Positions 52,522-60,601 of a DNA stretch of 64,000 nucleotides are shown here, in pieces. Position 1 is the first letter of the stretch; the number at the start of each line of letters is the position of its first letter. Made by a program: the position numbers and the translations under genes. The notes beneath the pieces were generated by a model, which did not search any database, was not told the DNA's origin, and saw nothing but the letters and a program-made list of their open reading frames with translations. Source of the DNA: Christensenella sp. UBA4379 (GTDB lineage Bacteria > Bacillota > Clostridia > Christensenellales > Aristaeellaceae); contig DGRV01000085.1 in NCBI GenBank assembly GCA_002391225.1, positions 1-64,000 of the forward strand, in the 5' to 3' direction.

Positions 52522-53835
52522 TTATTCTCTGACAAAGGTATCGTAAATCGCTTTGACGGCGTTTTCAAAATCATCCTCGTCCACGCCGACGATAATGTTC
52601 AGCTCGCTGCTGCCCTGGTCGATGATCCGGATAGAAATCCCCTGGGAGGAAATCGCGGTAAAGAGGCGGGCGGCGGTACCGTAGTTGCGCACCATGCCCC
52701 GGCCCACGGTGGCGATCAGGGCGACGTGGTCGTGAATTGTCACACTGTCCGGCTGAGTCAGCTCTACGATCCGGGCTACCAGCTGCTCGCGGTGCGGGGC
52801 CAGCTCCTTTTCGTTGATGACCACGCACATGGTATCGATGCCGGTAGGCAGATGCTCAAAGCTGATGCCGCATTCTTCGACCGCCTGCAGCACCCGGCGG
52901 CCAAAGCCTGACTCCGCGTTCATCAGGTCCTTTTCGATGGTCAGGATGGAAAAACCTTTGTGCCCGGCGATCCCTGTAATCACGTGTTCGGGCTCCGAGC
53001 GGTCCGCGTTATGACGGATCATGGTGCCGGGGTGCTTCGGGTCATTGGTGTTGCGGATGTTCGTGGGGATGCCCGCCCGGCGCACCGGGAAAATGGCTTC
53101 CTCATGCAGCACGGAAGCGCCCATGTAGGAAAGCTCCCGGAGCTCGCGGTAGGTCATGCTGGAAATGTACTGGGCGTCCGGGATGATCCTGGGGTCCGCC
53201 ATGCGGAAGCCGGTGACATCCGTCCAGTTTTCATATACGTCCGCGTTGACGGCCCGGGCGATCAGAGCGCCGGTAATATCGCTGCCGCCGCGGGAGAAGG
53301 TATGGATGCAGCCATCCTCATCCGCCCCGTAAAAGCCGGGAATGACCGCCCCGGGCAGGGCGCTCAGGGTATCGGCGATCAAGCTGTTGGTTTCTTCTTC
53401 CATCAGCACGCCGTGTTTGTCAAAACGGATGACCTTGTCGGCGTCCACAAACGGCAGATCCAGATATGCCGCGAGCAGGAGGCCGTTCAGATATTCGCCC
53501 CTGCTGGCCACATAATCCCTGGAAATGCCGCTCATCATCTTGGATGCGATGGTGGTAAACTCCTGCTCCAGGGGAACGTCCAGTTCCAGATCCTGGGCGA
53601 TCCGCTCATAGCGGTAACGGATCCGCTCCAGCAGATGCAGGAATGGGCTCCCGACCTGGCGGCAGGCGGCCGCCTGGTAGAGCAGGTCCGTGATTTTCTC
53701 ATCGCCGGGGCCCCGTTTGCCAGGAGCGCTCGGGATGATATATCTTCTATTTTTATCGGCCAATACAATTTCCTTCACCTTGCGGAACTGTTCCGCGTCC
53801 GCCAGGGAACTGCCGCCAAATTTGCTGACAAGCAT
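52522..53835 (-). CDS. Aspartate kinase
   Basis: The 437-residue enzyme starts VSKFGGSSLADAEQF, the nucleotide/aspartate-binding KFGGSS motif. Later TFSRGGSDITGALIARA and FRMADPRIIPDA are further kinase-domain signatures. Two ACT domains follow (about 295-437; ITGIAGHKGFSILTIEK, VALIATVGRGM), which bind allosteric amino acids such as lysine or threonine. It phosphorylates aspartate, the first step towards the asd-dapA-dapB genes at 35500-38273, though it sits in a different operon with darA, holB and ricT. The monofunctional form lacks a homoserine dehydrogenase part. The exact feedback ligand is not deducible. Confidence 0.93.
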   Translation of the reverse strand: MLVSKFGGSSLADAEQFRKVKEIVLADKNRRYIIPSAPGKRGPGDEKITDLLYQAAACRQVGSPFLHLLERIRYRYERIAQDLELDVPLEQEFTTIASKMMSGISRDYVASRGEYLNGLLLAAYLDLPFVDADKVIRFDKHGVLMEEETNSLIADTLSALPGAVIPGFYGADEDGCIHTFSRGGSDITGALIARAVNADVYENWTDVTGFRMADPRIIPDAQYISSMTYRELRELSYMGASVLHEEAIFPVRRAGIPTNIRNTNDPKHPGTMIRHNADRSEPEHVITGIAGHKGFSILTIEKDLMNAESGFGRRVLQAVEECGISFEHLPTGIDTMCVVINEKELAPHREQLVARIVELTQPDSVTIHDHVALIATVGRGMVRNYGTAARLFTAISSQGISIRIIDQGSSELNIIVGVDEDDFENAVKAIYDTFVRE

Positions 53836-53869
53836 TCAATCACCTCTCCCGTTGAGATCAGTTTCACCT

Positions 53870-53898
53870 ATTTTACCATTTTTACGCACAAAGCACAA
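53870..53898 (-). promoter_or_regulatory. Promoter of the aspartate kinase-darA-holB-ricT operon
   Basis: On the minus strand, TTGTGC (53893-53898) and TAAAAT (53870-53875) are 17 bases apart, about 35 bases before the start codon. Confidence 0.65.
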
Positions 53899-53950
53899 GA
53901 AAAAGATTTTCGCTTTTCTAAAGGATACAACCCGGGAACGAAACCGTTGC

Positions 53951-53979
53951 TTGACAAGGCGGAGCAATCCTTTTATGAT
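53951..53979 (+). promoter_or_regulatory. Promoter of the glutamine amidotransferase-like gene
   Basis: A perfect TTGACA (53951-53956) and TATGAT (53974-53979) are 17 bases apart. The leader of about 110 bases holds two small stems, GCTTTA/TAAAGC (53994-54007) and CCGGT/ACCGG (54023-54041), with no clear riboswitch or terminator. Confidence 0.72.
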
Positions 53980-54097
53980 ATACACGCATCGGAGCTTTAA
54001 ATAAAGCCCGCATGTACGTTGTTCCGGTCTTCTGCAACCGGCAAAATGATTGAAATTTGAACCTTCTTGATTGAATGATTTTGGAAAGGACTTTTTT

Positions 54098-54832
54098 ATG
54101 AAACCTGTCATCGGTGTTACTCCTTCCTTTGACGCTGAACATCAGCGCTATCAGCTGAACAACGACTATATGCAGGCGCTTCTCCGCGCCGGAGCGCTGC
54201 CGCTGATCCTTCCGCTGACGAGCGACCAGCAGACGCTGGACGAGGCCTTTTCCCACCTGGACGGGATTCTCCTGACCGGCGGCGCGGACCCGAGCCCCTC
54301 CCTGTACGGGGAAGAAACCCTGCCGGTCTGCGGGGAAACGGATCCCCTCCGCGACGAAACGGAAATGTACCTGGTCCAAAAATGCGCCCTGCAAAACATC
54401 CCGTTTCTCGCTATCTGCCGCGGCTTTGAAATCATGATCGCGGCGGCCGGCGGGACGCTGTATCAGGACATCGAAACCCAGCGGCCGGATTCCGTCCGTC
54501 ACCCGCGATACGAGGTTCCGGCGGAAAAAGTGCACGGTGTCATGATTGAGGAAGGCACGCTACTCTACGAACTCTGCGGCCAGAAGGAAATCCGGGTCAA
54601 TTCCCGCCATCATCAGGGCGCCAAGGAGCTTCCGCCTGTCCTGATGGTTTCCGCCCGAGCGGAGGACGGTCTGGTGGAAGGGATCGAGCTTTCCGGTCAT
54701 CCGTTTGCCGTGGGCGTCCAGTGGCACCCGGAAACCCTGGCCAAGGATAATCCGGAGGCCCAGGCGCTGTTTGACGCTCTGGTCCGTCAGGCTGAAACCA
54801 GGCACCTGACCCGTAGCCGAAACGAAGATTGA
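54098..54832 (+). CDS. Gamma-glutamyl-gamma-aminobutyrate hydrolase-like class I glutamine amidotransferase (peptidase C26)
   Basis: The ATG 54098 follows GGAAAGGA by 7 bases; 244 residues. The glutamine amidotransferase fold shows the nucleophile elbow AICRGFEIM (Cys), GGADPSPSLYG, and the catalytic His/Glu in VGVQWHPE. The sequence pattern matches the PuuD/YvdE-type C26 hydrolases that cleave gamma-glutamyl bonds, for instance in putrescine breakdown. There are no other polyamine genes nearby, so the natural substrate is uncertain. It starts the transcript that includes the metallophosphoesterase and the reductase downstream. Confidence 0.87.
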   Translation: MKPVIGVTPSFDAEHQRYQLNNDYMQALLRAGALPLILPLTSDQQTLDEAFSHLDGILLTGGADPSPSLYGEETLPVCGETDPLRDETEMYLVQKCALQNIPFLAICRGFEIMIAAAGGTLYQDIETQRPDSVRHPRYEVPAEKVHGVMIEEGTLLYELCGQKEIRVNSRHHQGAKELPPVLMVSARAEDGLVEGIELSGHPFAVGVQWHPETLAKDNPEAQALFDALVRQAETRHLTRSRNED

Positions 54833-54843
54833 GGCGCTTTACG

Positions 54844-55575
54844 ATGAATCCATCCATCAAGCGGATCGCCCTGGTGGCTGATCTGCACGGAAACCTGCCC
54901 GCCGTTCAGGCCCTGGAAAAGGATCTGGAGCAACGCGGCATCCGGGAGATTTACTGTCTGGGCGACGTCGTCGGCAAAGGACCGAGCTCGGCGGAAACAT
55001 TTGACTGGGCGTTTAGCCATTGCCAGGTCTTGCTCCAGGGGAACTGGGACAGCGGGATCGGCTATATGCAGTTTCCCAACGACAAGTTTTATTATGGGCA
55101 GCTCGGCCCGGAACGAATGAAAAAGCTTCGGGAGATGCCGCAGGAATATTCCTTTACTTTGAGCGGAAGGAAGATCCGCCTGCTGCACGGCCGGCCGGTG
55201 ATGCGGGAGCTTTTGAGCCCCACGTCCGCCTCCGAAAAGCTGGAATGGCTCTTTGACCCCAACTATCAGGTGGTCGGCTATGCGGATATTCACCGCCAGG
55301 CGCTCCGGATGATCGGCACCCGCGGCATCCTGTTCAATACAGGAGCGGTCGGAAATGGCCTGGGCGTGCCGATGGTGCAGTATACCATCTTGACCGGCAG
55401 CGAAACGGACGGGGACGCTCCCTTTGACATCAGTTTTGTTACCTTCCCCTACGACCGGGAGGCCGCTGTCGCCGACGCCGAAAAAGTACAGAAAGACCTG
55501 CCCAAGTGGGACCTTTATTGCAAAGAAATCCGCACTGCCCGCTACAGCAGAATGAACTCCGGCAAAAATGATTGA
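54844..55575 (+). CDS. Metallophosphoesterase (YfcE/calcineurin-like)
   Basis: I choose the ATG 54844 (GAGG 9 bases upstream), giving 243 residues. The metal ligands are visible as VADLHGN (D-x-H), CLGDVVGKGP (GD), QGNWD (GN) and LLHGRP. It is a calcineurin-like phosphoesterase of the small YfcE group, which act on phosphodiesters or protein phosphates; the substrate is open. It lies 11 bases after the amidotransferase. The middle region (about 115-170) is somewhat longer than in short phosphodiesterases. The downstream reductase gene starts 14 bases after its stop. Confidence 0.83.
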   Translation: MNPSIKRIALVADLHGNLPAVQALEKDLEQRGIREIYCLGDVVGKGPSSAETFDWAFSHCQVLLQGNWDSGIGYMQFPNDKFYYGQLGPERMKKLREMPQEYSFTLSGRKIRLLHGRPVMRELLSPTSASEKLEWLFDPNYQVVGYADIHRQALRMIGTRGILFNTGAVGNGLGVPMVQYTILTGSETDGDAPFDISFVTFPYDREAAVADAEKVQKDLPKWDLYCKEIRTARYSRMNSGKND

Positions 55576-55589
55576 AAAGGAGGTCCGCC

Positions 55590-56303
55590 GTGCCCCGTCA
55601 CGTACTGATTACCGGAGGGTCCCGCGGCATCGGCCGGGCCCTTGTCAAAGCGTTTGCCGCTCAGGGAGACCTGACGGCGTTCACCTATCTCCGCTCAGAG
55701 GAAGCGGCGGCTTCCCTCCGCGCGGAAACCGGCGCTCTGCCCTACCGGTGCGACAGCCGCAGCGAGGAAGAGGTCATAAAAGCCTGTAAGAAGATCCTGT
55801 CCCTTTTCCATACGCTGGACGCCCTGGTGATCAACGCCGGGACCTCACTGTATGAGACGCTGGAAGGGACGTCCCTCCCGCAATGGCAGGACCAGCTGAA
55901 CGTCCATCTGACCGGCGCTTATCTGTGTACCCGCGAGCTGCTCCCCGCTCTGCGCGAAAAAAAGGGAGCCGTCGTCTATATTTCCTCCGTATGGGGCCAA
56001 AGCGGCGGCAGCAATGAAGCGGCCTATTCTGCGGCCAAGGCCGGATTGATCGGTCTGATGAAAGCCATGGCCAAAGAAGCCGCTCCCCTGGTGCGCTTCA
56101 ACTGCGTCGCCCCCGGCATCATCGATACGGAGATGCTGAACCATTTTTCACAGGAAGAAAAAGAAGGACTTTCTTCCCTGGTTCCGCTGGAGCGCCTGGG
56201 AACACCGGAGGACGTCGCCAAGGCCGCCCTTTTCCTCTGCTCGGACAATGCTTCCTATATCACCGGGCAGACGCTGGCGGTCAACGGGGGCATGTACATA
56301 TGA
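55590..56303 (+). CDS. Short-chain dehydrogenase/reductase (FabG-like)
   Basis: The start is GTG 55590 with AAGGAGGT ending 5 bases upstream; 237 residues beginning MPRHVLITGGSRGIGRAL. It has the TGGSRGIG cofactor loop and the NAG of VINAGTS. The catalytic triad appears as the Ser in YISSVWG and Y-x-x-x-K in YSAAK. VAPGIIDTEML and GQTLAVNGGMYI close the fold. It resembles 3-oxoacyl-ACP reductase FabG. FabG normally lies in a fatty acid operon, which is not the case here, so it may serve another carbonyl substrate. It is the last gene before a strong hairpin. Confidence 0.87.
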   Translation: MPRHVLITGGSRGIGRALVKAFAAQGDLTAFTYLRSEEAAASLRAETGALPYRCDSRSEEEVIKACKKILSLFHTLDALVINAGTSLYETLEGTSLPQWQDQLNVHLTGAYLCTRELLPALREKKGAVVYISSVWGQSGGSNEAAYSAAKAGLIGLMKAMAKEAAPLVRFNCVAPGIIDTEMLNHFSQEEKEGLSSLVPLERLGTPEDVAKAALFLCSDNASYITGQTLAVNGGMYI

Positions 56304-56314
56304 TAAAACCGCGC

Positions 56315-56356
56315 AAAGAAACCGATTCACACCCGTCGCTTGTGATCGGTTTCTTT
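56315..56356 (+). terminator. Terminator after the short-chain reductase
   Basis: AAAGAAACCGAT (56315-56326) pairs perfectly with ATCGGTTTCTTT (56345-56356), and CACA/TGTG extends the stem inside. Confidence 0.8.
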
Positions 56357-56394
56357 CACATTATGGCAAAATTATGAAAAACATGTAAAACAAA

Positions 56395-56423
56395 TTGAAT
56401 CCTCAGGGAAAAAATAGTATAAT
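56395..56423 (+). promoter_or_regulatory. Promoter of the prs-to-CobW operon
   Basis: TTGAAT (56395-56400) and TATAAT (56418-56423) are 17 bases apart; the upstream 25 bases are A-rich (possible UP element). It should drive six genes up to the terminator at 61565. Confidence 0.75.
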
Positions 56424-56475
56424 AATACTTGGCCCAATGTTCTTAACGGCTTTTCAGAAGGAAGGAATGATGCAA

Positions 56476-57687
56476 ATGAGCCGGACTCCCGCAGATTGGA
56501 GTGTTGATCTGAATACCATCCCCTACGGTCCTCTCGGCGTCATCACGATGGCTGGATGTGAAGATGTCGGTCAACGCGTAAACTCCTGGCTGCAGAAATG
56601 GCACGACTATGTGGAAGTTCAGGACGAAGACTATTATACCATGACTGGCCGTGACCGGGATTCTTTCCTGATCAAGGCCGCCTGTCCCAGGTTCGGGACC
56701 GGGGAAGCTAAAGGCATCCTGAAAGAAAGCGTCCGCGGTTACGACATCTATATCATCGTGGATGTCTGCGCCTATAACGTCACTTATCAGATGTACGGGC
56801 AGACCGTTCCCATGTCCCCCGACGATCATTTCCAGGACCTCAAGCGAATCATCGCCGCCGTGGCCGGCAAAGCAAAGCGCATCAACGTCATCATGCCCTT
56901 CCTGTATGAAAGCCGTCAGCACCGCCGGACAGGCAGAGAGAGCCTGGACTGCGCGATGGCCCTGCATGAACTGATCAATATGGGCGTTTCCAACATTCTG
57001 ACCTTCGATGCCCATGACCCCCGCGTCACCAACGCCATTCCCCTGGGCGGGTTTGAAAATATCATGCCCACCTATCAGATGCTCAAAGCCCTGTGCAAAA
57101 ACGTCAAGGACCTTCGGCTGGACAAGGCCAACACCATGTTTGTCAGCCCTGACGAAGGCGCGATGCAGCGGAACATCTATTATGCCTCCGTCCTTTCCCT
57201 GGACCTGGGCATGAGCTATAAGCGCCGGGATTATTCCACCATCATCAACGGCCGCAATCCCATCGTCGCCCACGAATACCTCGGGGCCTCCGTGGAAGGC
57301 AAGGACGTGCTGGTGGTAGACGACATGATTTCCTCCGGCGAATCCGTCATCGACCTGGCCAAGGAACTCAAATCCCGCGGCGCAAACCGGATCATCGTTC
57401 TGGCCACCTTCGCCTTCTTTACGAACGGCATCGAGGCCTTCAACGAAGCCTTCCGGGACGGGATCATCTACCGCGTGGTTTCCACCAACGCTACCTACCG
57501 TAGGCCGGAGCTGCTGGCCGCCGAATGGTACATCGACGCGGACCTGAGCAAATATATTTCCTATCTGATCGCCACGCTGAACCATGACCGATCCCTGAAC
57601 GACCTGCTGCAGCCGCTCAAGCGGATCCAGAACCTGGTCGCCAAATATAAGGAGGAGCAGACGAAGAACGGCATCCGCTTCGTCTGA
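56476..57687 (+). CDS. prs: Ribose-phosphate pyrophosphokinase, long divergent form
   Basis: The ATG 56476 follows AAGGA by 9 bases (ATG 56467 is an alternative); 403 residues, against about 315 in the usual enzyme. Core landmarks are preserved: MPFLYESRQHRR in place of YYGYARQDRK, LTFDAHDPR for the DLH motif, SYKRRDYS for the catalytic flexible loop, and the PRPP loop VLVVDDMISSGES. The extra length is an N-terminal extension of about 20 residues and a C-terminal helical stretch. It should make PRPP from ribose-5-phosphate and ATP for nucleotide, His and Trp synthesis. Several motif residues differ from the canonical form, so altered regulation is plausible. It leads a six-gene unit. Confidence 0.85.
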   Translation: MSRTPADWSVDLNTIPYGPLGVITMAGCEDVGQRVNSWLQKWHDYVEVQDEDYYTMTGRDRDSFLIKAACPRFGTGEAKGILKESVRGYDIYIIVDVCAYNVTYQMYGQTVPMSPDDHFQDLKRIIAAVAGKAKRINVIMPFLYESRQHRRTGRESLDCAMALHELINMGVSNILTFDAHDPRVTNAIPLGGFENIMPTYQMLKALCKNVKDLRLDKANTMFVSPDEGAMQRNIYYASVLSLDLGMSYKRRDYSTIINGRNPIVAHEYLGASVEGKDVLVVDDMISSGESVIDLAKELKSRGANRIIVLATFAFFTNGIEAFNEAFRDGIIYRVVSTNATYRRPELLAAEWYIDADLSKYISYLIATLNHDRSLNDLLQPLKRIQNLVAKYKEEQTKNGIRFV

Positions 57688-57699
57688 CAGAAATGAAGT

Positions 57700-58224
57700 A
57701 TGGATCAGTCCAATAAAGACCATCTCCCGGCGGTGCCGGAAGAAAAACCAAATCTGGTCAAAGCGACGAAAGATTTTTTCGGCAACGCCCTGTCCACGGT
57801 GAAAGGGAAGGACCTGACGGCGCTGGTAGAAGAGTTTTCGTCTGAGATGACGCTGGTAGCAGAGGGCCTGAGCGACGATCAGGCCCGCCTCCATGACCTG
57901 TATCAGAACCTTTCCTCGCAGCAGACCATCGACAAAGAGGAAACGGAGGCAGGGATCCAGCGCGTCGCGGACGCGGTCAAAGAGACCGGCGACCGGATCA
58001 AAAAGGCGGAAAGCTTGCTGACGACGATGCGGCAGGATTTGGACCACCTGCAGAAGGAGATCGACCGTCAGCAGGATGCGTTCACCCAGTACACCAAAAA
58101 AGCAGAAGAAAAGAAAGCAAAGAAAATGGATAACCTTTCCGGGATGATCCGTCAGCTGACCTGGCTGGTTGGCGTGGCGGGCGGAGCGTGGATCATCGTG
58201 ACGATCCTCAACCTGTTCAAGTGA
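57700..58224 (+). CDS. Unknown coiled-coil protein with C-terminal membrane anchor
   Basis: I do not recognise this 174-residue protein. It is polar and charged, with a predicted helical coiled coil at about 85-145 (rich in Lys, Glu and Gln). One hydrophobic helix at about 152-172 (LTWLVGVAGGAWIIVTILNLF) should anchor it at the C-terminal end. There is no signal peptide and no catalytic motif. It starts 12 bases after prs, with a weak ribosome binding site, and is followed 43 bases later by another unknown gene. A tail-anchored cytoplasmic protein is the likely form; any role as a scaffold is inference. Confidence 0.6.
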   Translation: MDQSNKDHLPAVPEEKPNLVKATKDFFGNALSTVKGKDLTALVEEFSSEMTLVAEGLSDDQARLHDLYQNLSSQQTIDKEETEAGIQRVADAVKETGDRIKKAESLLTTMRQDLDHLQKEIDRQQDAFTQYTKKAEEKKAKKMDNLSGMIRQLTWLVGVAGGAWIIVTILNLFK

Positions 58225-58267
58225 TCCCGGAATGCCAAATTCTGATCTGTTTTCAGGAGGAAGTCTG

Positions 58268-58762
58268 ATGGCTGAATTCAAAGAACTGGTAGAAAAATAC
58301 AAGAAGCGGAGCAAGGATCAGCTGATTGACCAGGTGGCCCTGGGCCTGACCTGTGCTGAAACCGTAACGGAAGACATCGGCCTGTTGTCCGACAACGGGT
58401 TCCTTCGGGATACCCTCAGTACGGCGGGCAGCGTACTCCCCTTTGCCGTGATCGCCGTGACGGAAGAGATGAAGGTCATCTTCGGAAAAAAGGATCAGAA
58501 GACCATGCTCAAGGATTCCGCCTACCGGATGGCGAAAACCGGCGCCGCCCTGACCGTCGGCGCGGCCGCCGCTACCGTGGCCGGACCCTTCGGCGCGTTG
58601 GGCGCAGCCATGGGGACCCACGCTTTTCTGGATCGCTATAAGAGCCGCGGGCTGACCGCGGTGCGCCTCAAAGACCGGGTAGAAAGGCTCAAGGCCCTGC
58701 AGGAGAGAAACCAAAAACGTCTGGAGCTGAGCCTCAAACCGGAGGACGCTCTGTATGAGTGA
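58268..58762 (+). CDS. Unknown protein with a glycine/alanine-rich hydrophobic segment
   Basis: The ATG 58268 lies 5 bases after AGGAGGAAG; 164 residues. I do not recognise a family. A hydrophobic Ala/Gly-rich stretch at about 95-125 (GAALTVGAAAATVAGPFG) may insert into or lie on the membrane. It is flanked by basic, helical ends (KYKKRSKDQ near the start, RLKALQERNQKRLEL near the end). A second hydrophobic patch is at 55-68. The stop overlaps the thioesterase start by 8 bases, so it belongs to the prs operon and may act together with the anchored coiled-coil protein upstream. Confidence 0.6.
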   Translation: MAEFKELVEKYKKRSKDQLIDQVALGLTCAETVTEDIGLLSDNGFLRDTLSTAGSVLPFAVIAVTEEMKVIFGKKDQKTMLKDSAYRMAKTGAALTVGAAAATVAGPFGALGAAMGTHAFLDRYKSRGLTAVRLKDRVERLKALQERNQKRLELSLKPEDALYE

Positions 58763-59507
58763 CCTGCTGTTCGACGCTCCTGAACTGGGGATCTATCAAA
58801 GAGAACAAGACATTCCTTTCCGGGACTGTGACTGTACCGGCCGTGTCAGCTTATCCACCTGGCTTTCCTGGATGGCGGAGCTGGCCGGGGAACAGTACGA
58901 GCTTCGGAATCTGGGCCGGGAGCAGCTGCTGGAAAATCAGCAGGTGTTCCTTTTGTCACGCATTTCCCTGCGGGTGCTGCGGCATCCAGTCAGCTATGAA
59001 AGGCTGACCGCCTCCACCTGGGAGAAGGGCGTCGATACCGTCTTTTTCAGAAGAAACTTTGACTTTTTTGGTGAGGACGGAAAACTCTGTGCGGAGGGCT
59101 CCAGCCTCTGGCTTTTGTGCGACCCTGTACGGCACAGGATCCTCCGCCCGTCCGCTCTTGGCCATCCGGTGCTGGATATCGACCGGCCTATCTCCTGCCC
59201 GTTTCCGGAAAAGCTGGACGCCCCGGAGCAGAGCAGCCCGCTCGGGAGCCGTCCGGTTTTCTTTTCCGATCTGGATGCCAACAACCATATTTACTGTGCA
59301 AACTACGGCAGAATCTTCATGGACTTTTTGCCCGAAGAGCTTCAGCGGGTCCCCTACAGGGATTTCACCCTCAGCTACGTAAAAGAAGCCAAGCCGGGAG
59401 AGCGTCTGCTGCTCAGCGGCTTTCGGGAACCCGGCGGGTTTACCATGGCCGGCACCCATGAAGACGGCAGCCTTTGTTTTACAGCCAAGATGTCTTTTGA
59501 CAATTGA
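58755..59507 (+). CDS. Acyl-ACP thioesterase (hotdog fold)
   Basis: The 250-residue protein has the two-hotdog layout of FatA/FatB-like bacterial acyl-ACP thioesterases: FRDCDCTGRVSLSTWLSWMAE in the first repeat, and the conserved segment DLDANNHIYCANYGRIFMD in the second, with the catalytic Asn-His pair. It releases free fatty acid from acyl carrier protein, possibly for membrane or signal lipids. No fatty acid synthesis genes are adjacent; the DegV fatty-acid-binding protein lies 35 kb upstream. It overlaps the preceding unknown gene by 8 bases. Chain-length preference is unknown. Confidence 0.86.
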   Translation: MSDLLFDAPELGIYQREQDIPFRDCDCTGRVSLSTWLSWMAELAGEQYELRNLGREQLLENQQVFLLSRISLRVLRHPVSYERLTASTWEKGVDTVFFRRNFDFFGEDGKLCAEGSSLWLLCDPVRHRILRPSALGHPVLDIDRPISCPFPEKLDAPEQSSPLGSRPVFFSDLDANNHIYCANYGRIFMDFLPEELQRVPYRDFTLSYVKEAKPGERLLLSGFREPGGFTMAGTHEDGSLCFTAKMSFDN

Positions 59508-59521
59508 AAGGAGTTTTTGAT

Positions 59522-60601
59522 ATGATCAAAATCAATGTGATTTCCGGGTTTCTGGGAGCTGGCAAAACCACGCTGATCCGGAAGCTTTTGACCGGCAGCC
59601 TGAAAAACGAAAAAGTGGTTTTGCTGGAAAACGAATACGGCGAGATCGGCGTGGACGGCGCCTTTATGAAGGATGTTGGCATCACGGTGACGGAGCTCAA
59701 CGCCGGCTGCATCTGCTGCACCCTGGCGGGCGACTTCCAGGGAGCGATCGACCAGCTGATCGACACCTATCATCCCACTCGCATTCTGGTGGAGCCCACC
59801 GGCGTCGGCAAGCTTAGCGAGATCCTGTCCGCGATCGAAAAGGCAAAACAGCGCCATCCGGATATGGTCGTAGGCGGCAGCGCCACGGTGGTGGACGCCG
59901 GTAAATGCCGGATCTACGCCAAAAACTTCGGTGAATTTTTCATCGATCAGGTTAAGAGCGCCTCTACCGTGATCTTCAGCCGCACCCAGCTTCTGAGCAG
60001 CGACCGCGTGGAAAAGAGCATGGCCCTGATCAAAGAGCTGCACCCCGAGGCCCGCATCATCACCACACCCTGGGACGAGATGACGCCGGATTTTATGCTG
60101 GAGGTCATTGAAAACGGCAAGCCTCTGGCCTTCGCTCCGCTGGAGGACGAAGACGAGGACGAGCACGAGCATCATCACCACGATCATGATGAGCATGACG
60201 AGCATGAGCACCACCACGACCATGACGAAGATGAACATGAGCACCATCATGATCACGATGAGCATGAACATCATCACGATCATGAGCACCATCATCACCA
60301 CCACCATGAAGGCGAGCATGACGCGGACGAGGTATTCCAGAACATCGGCGTAGAAACCGCCAAGCGCTACGAGCGGGACGAGATCCGCGCGAAGCTGGAA
60401 GCCCTGTCCGACGAGGAAGAGTACGGCCGCGTGCTGCGCGCCAAGGGCATTCTGCAGGACGCTTCCGGCGCGTGGTTCCAGTTCGACTATGTACCCGGCG
60501 AAATCGACATGCGTGACAGCGAAGCGGATTATACCGGGCGTTTCTGCGTGATCGGCGCCCATCTGGAAGAGAAAGCCTTGAAGGAGCTGTTCAACGTATG
60601 A
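59522..60601 (+). CDS. G3E-family GTPase (CobW/YciC-like) with a histidine-rich tract
   Basis: The ATG 59522 follows AAAGGAG; 359 residues. Walker A is GFLGAGKTT (9-17). ENEYGEIGVDG and AGCICCTL follow, with the conserved CxCC metal motif (63-66). The usual NKxD guanine motif is replaced by FSRTQ, a form I know from some COG0523 members. Residues 208-267 are almost only His, Asp and Glu with 30 His, a likely zinc or nickel store. The C-terminal CobW_C domain follows (about 280-359). COG0523 proteins of this type are metallochaperones, often zinc-responsive. The stop overlaps the next GTPase start (ATGA). Confidence 0.88.
   Translation: MIKINVISGFLGAGKTTLIRKLLTGSLKNEKVVLLENEYGEIGVDGAFMKDVGITVTELNAGCICCTLAGDFQGAIDQLIDTYHPTRILVEPTGVGKLSEILSAIEKAKQRHPDMVVGGSATVVDAGKCRIYAKNFGEFFIDQVKSASTVIFSRTQLLSSDRVEKSMALIKELHPEARIITTPWDEMTPDFMLEVIENGKPLAFAPLEDEDEDEHEHHHHDHDEHDEHEHHHDHDEDEHEHHHDHDEHEHHHDHEHHHHHHHEGEHDADEVFQNIGVETAKRYERDEIRAKLEALSDEEEYGRVLRAKGILQDASGAWFQFDYVPGEIDMRDSEADYTGRFCVIGAHLEEKALKELFNV
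60143..60322 (+). repeat. Low-complexity repeat coding for a His/Asp/Glu tract
   Basis: CAT/CAC, GAT/GAC and GAG/GAA codons are repeated through 180 bases, coding for residues 208-267 of the CobW protein. DNA-level similarity suggests slippage, and length may vary between strains. Confidence 0.85.

Noticed and set aside
60143..60322. Regular repeats that could be mistaken for a CRISPR or minisatellite
   Set aside because: The repeats lie fully in frame within a CobW gene and encode a His-rich tract; there are no unique spacers of constant length.
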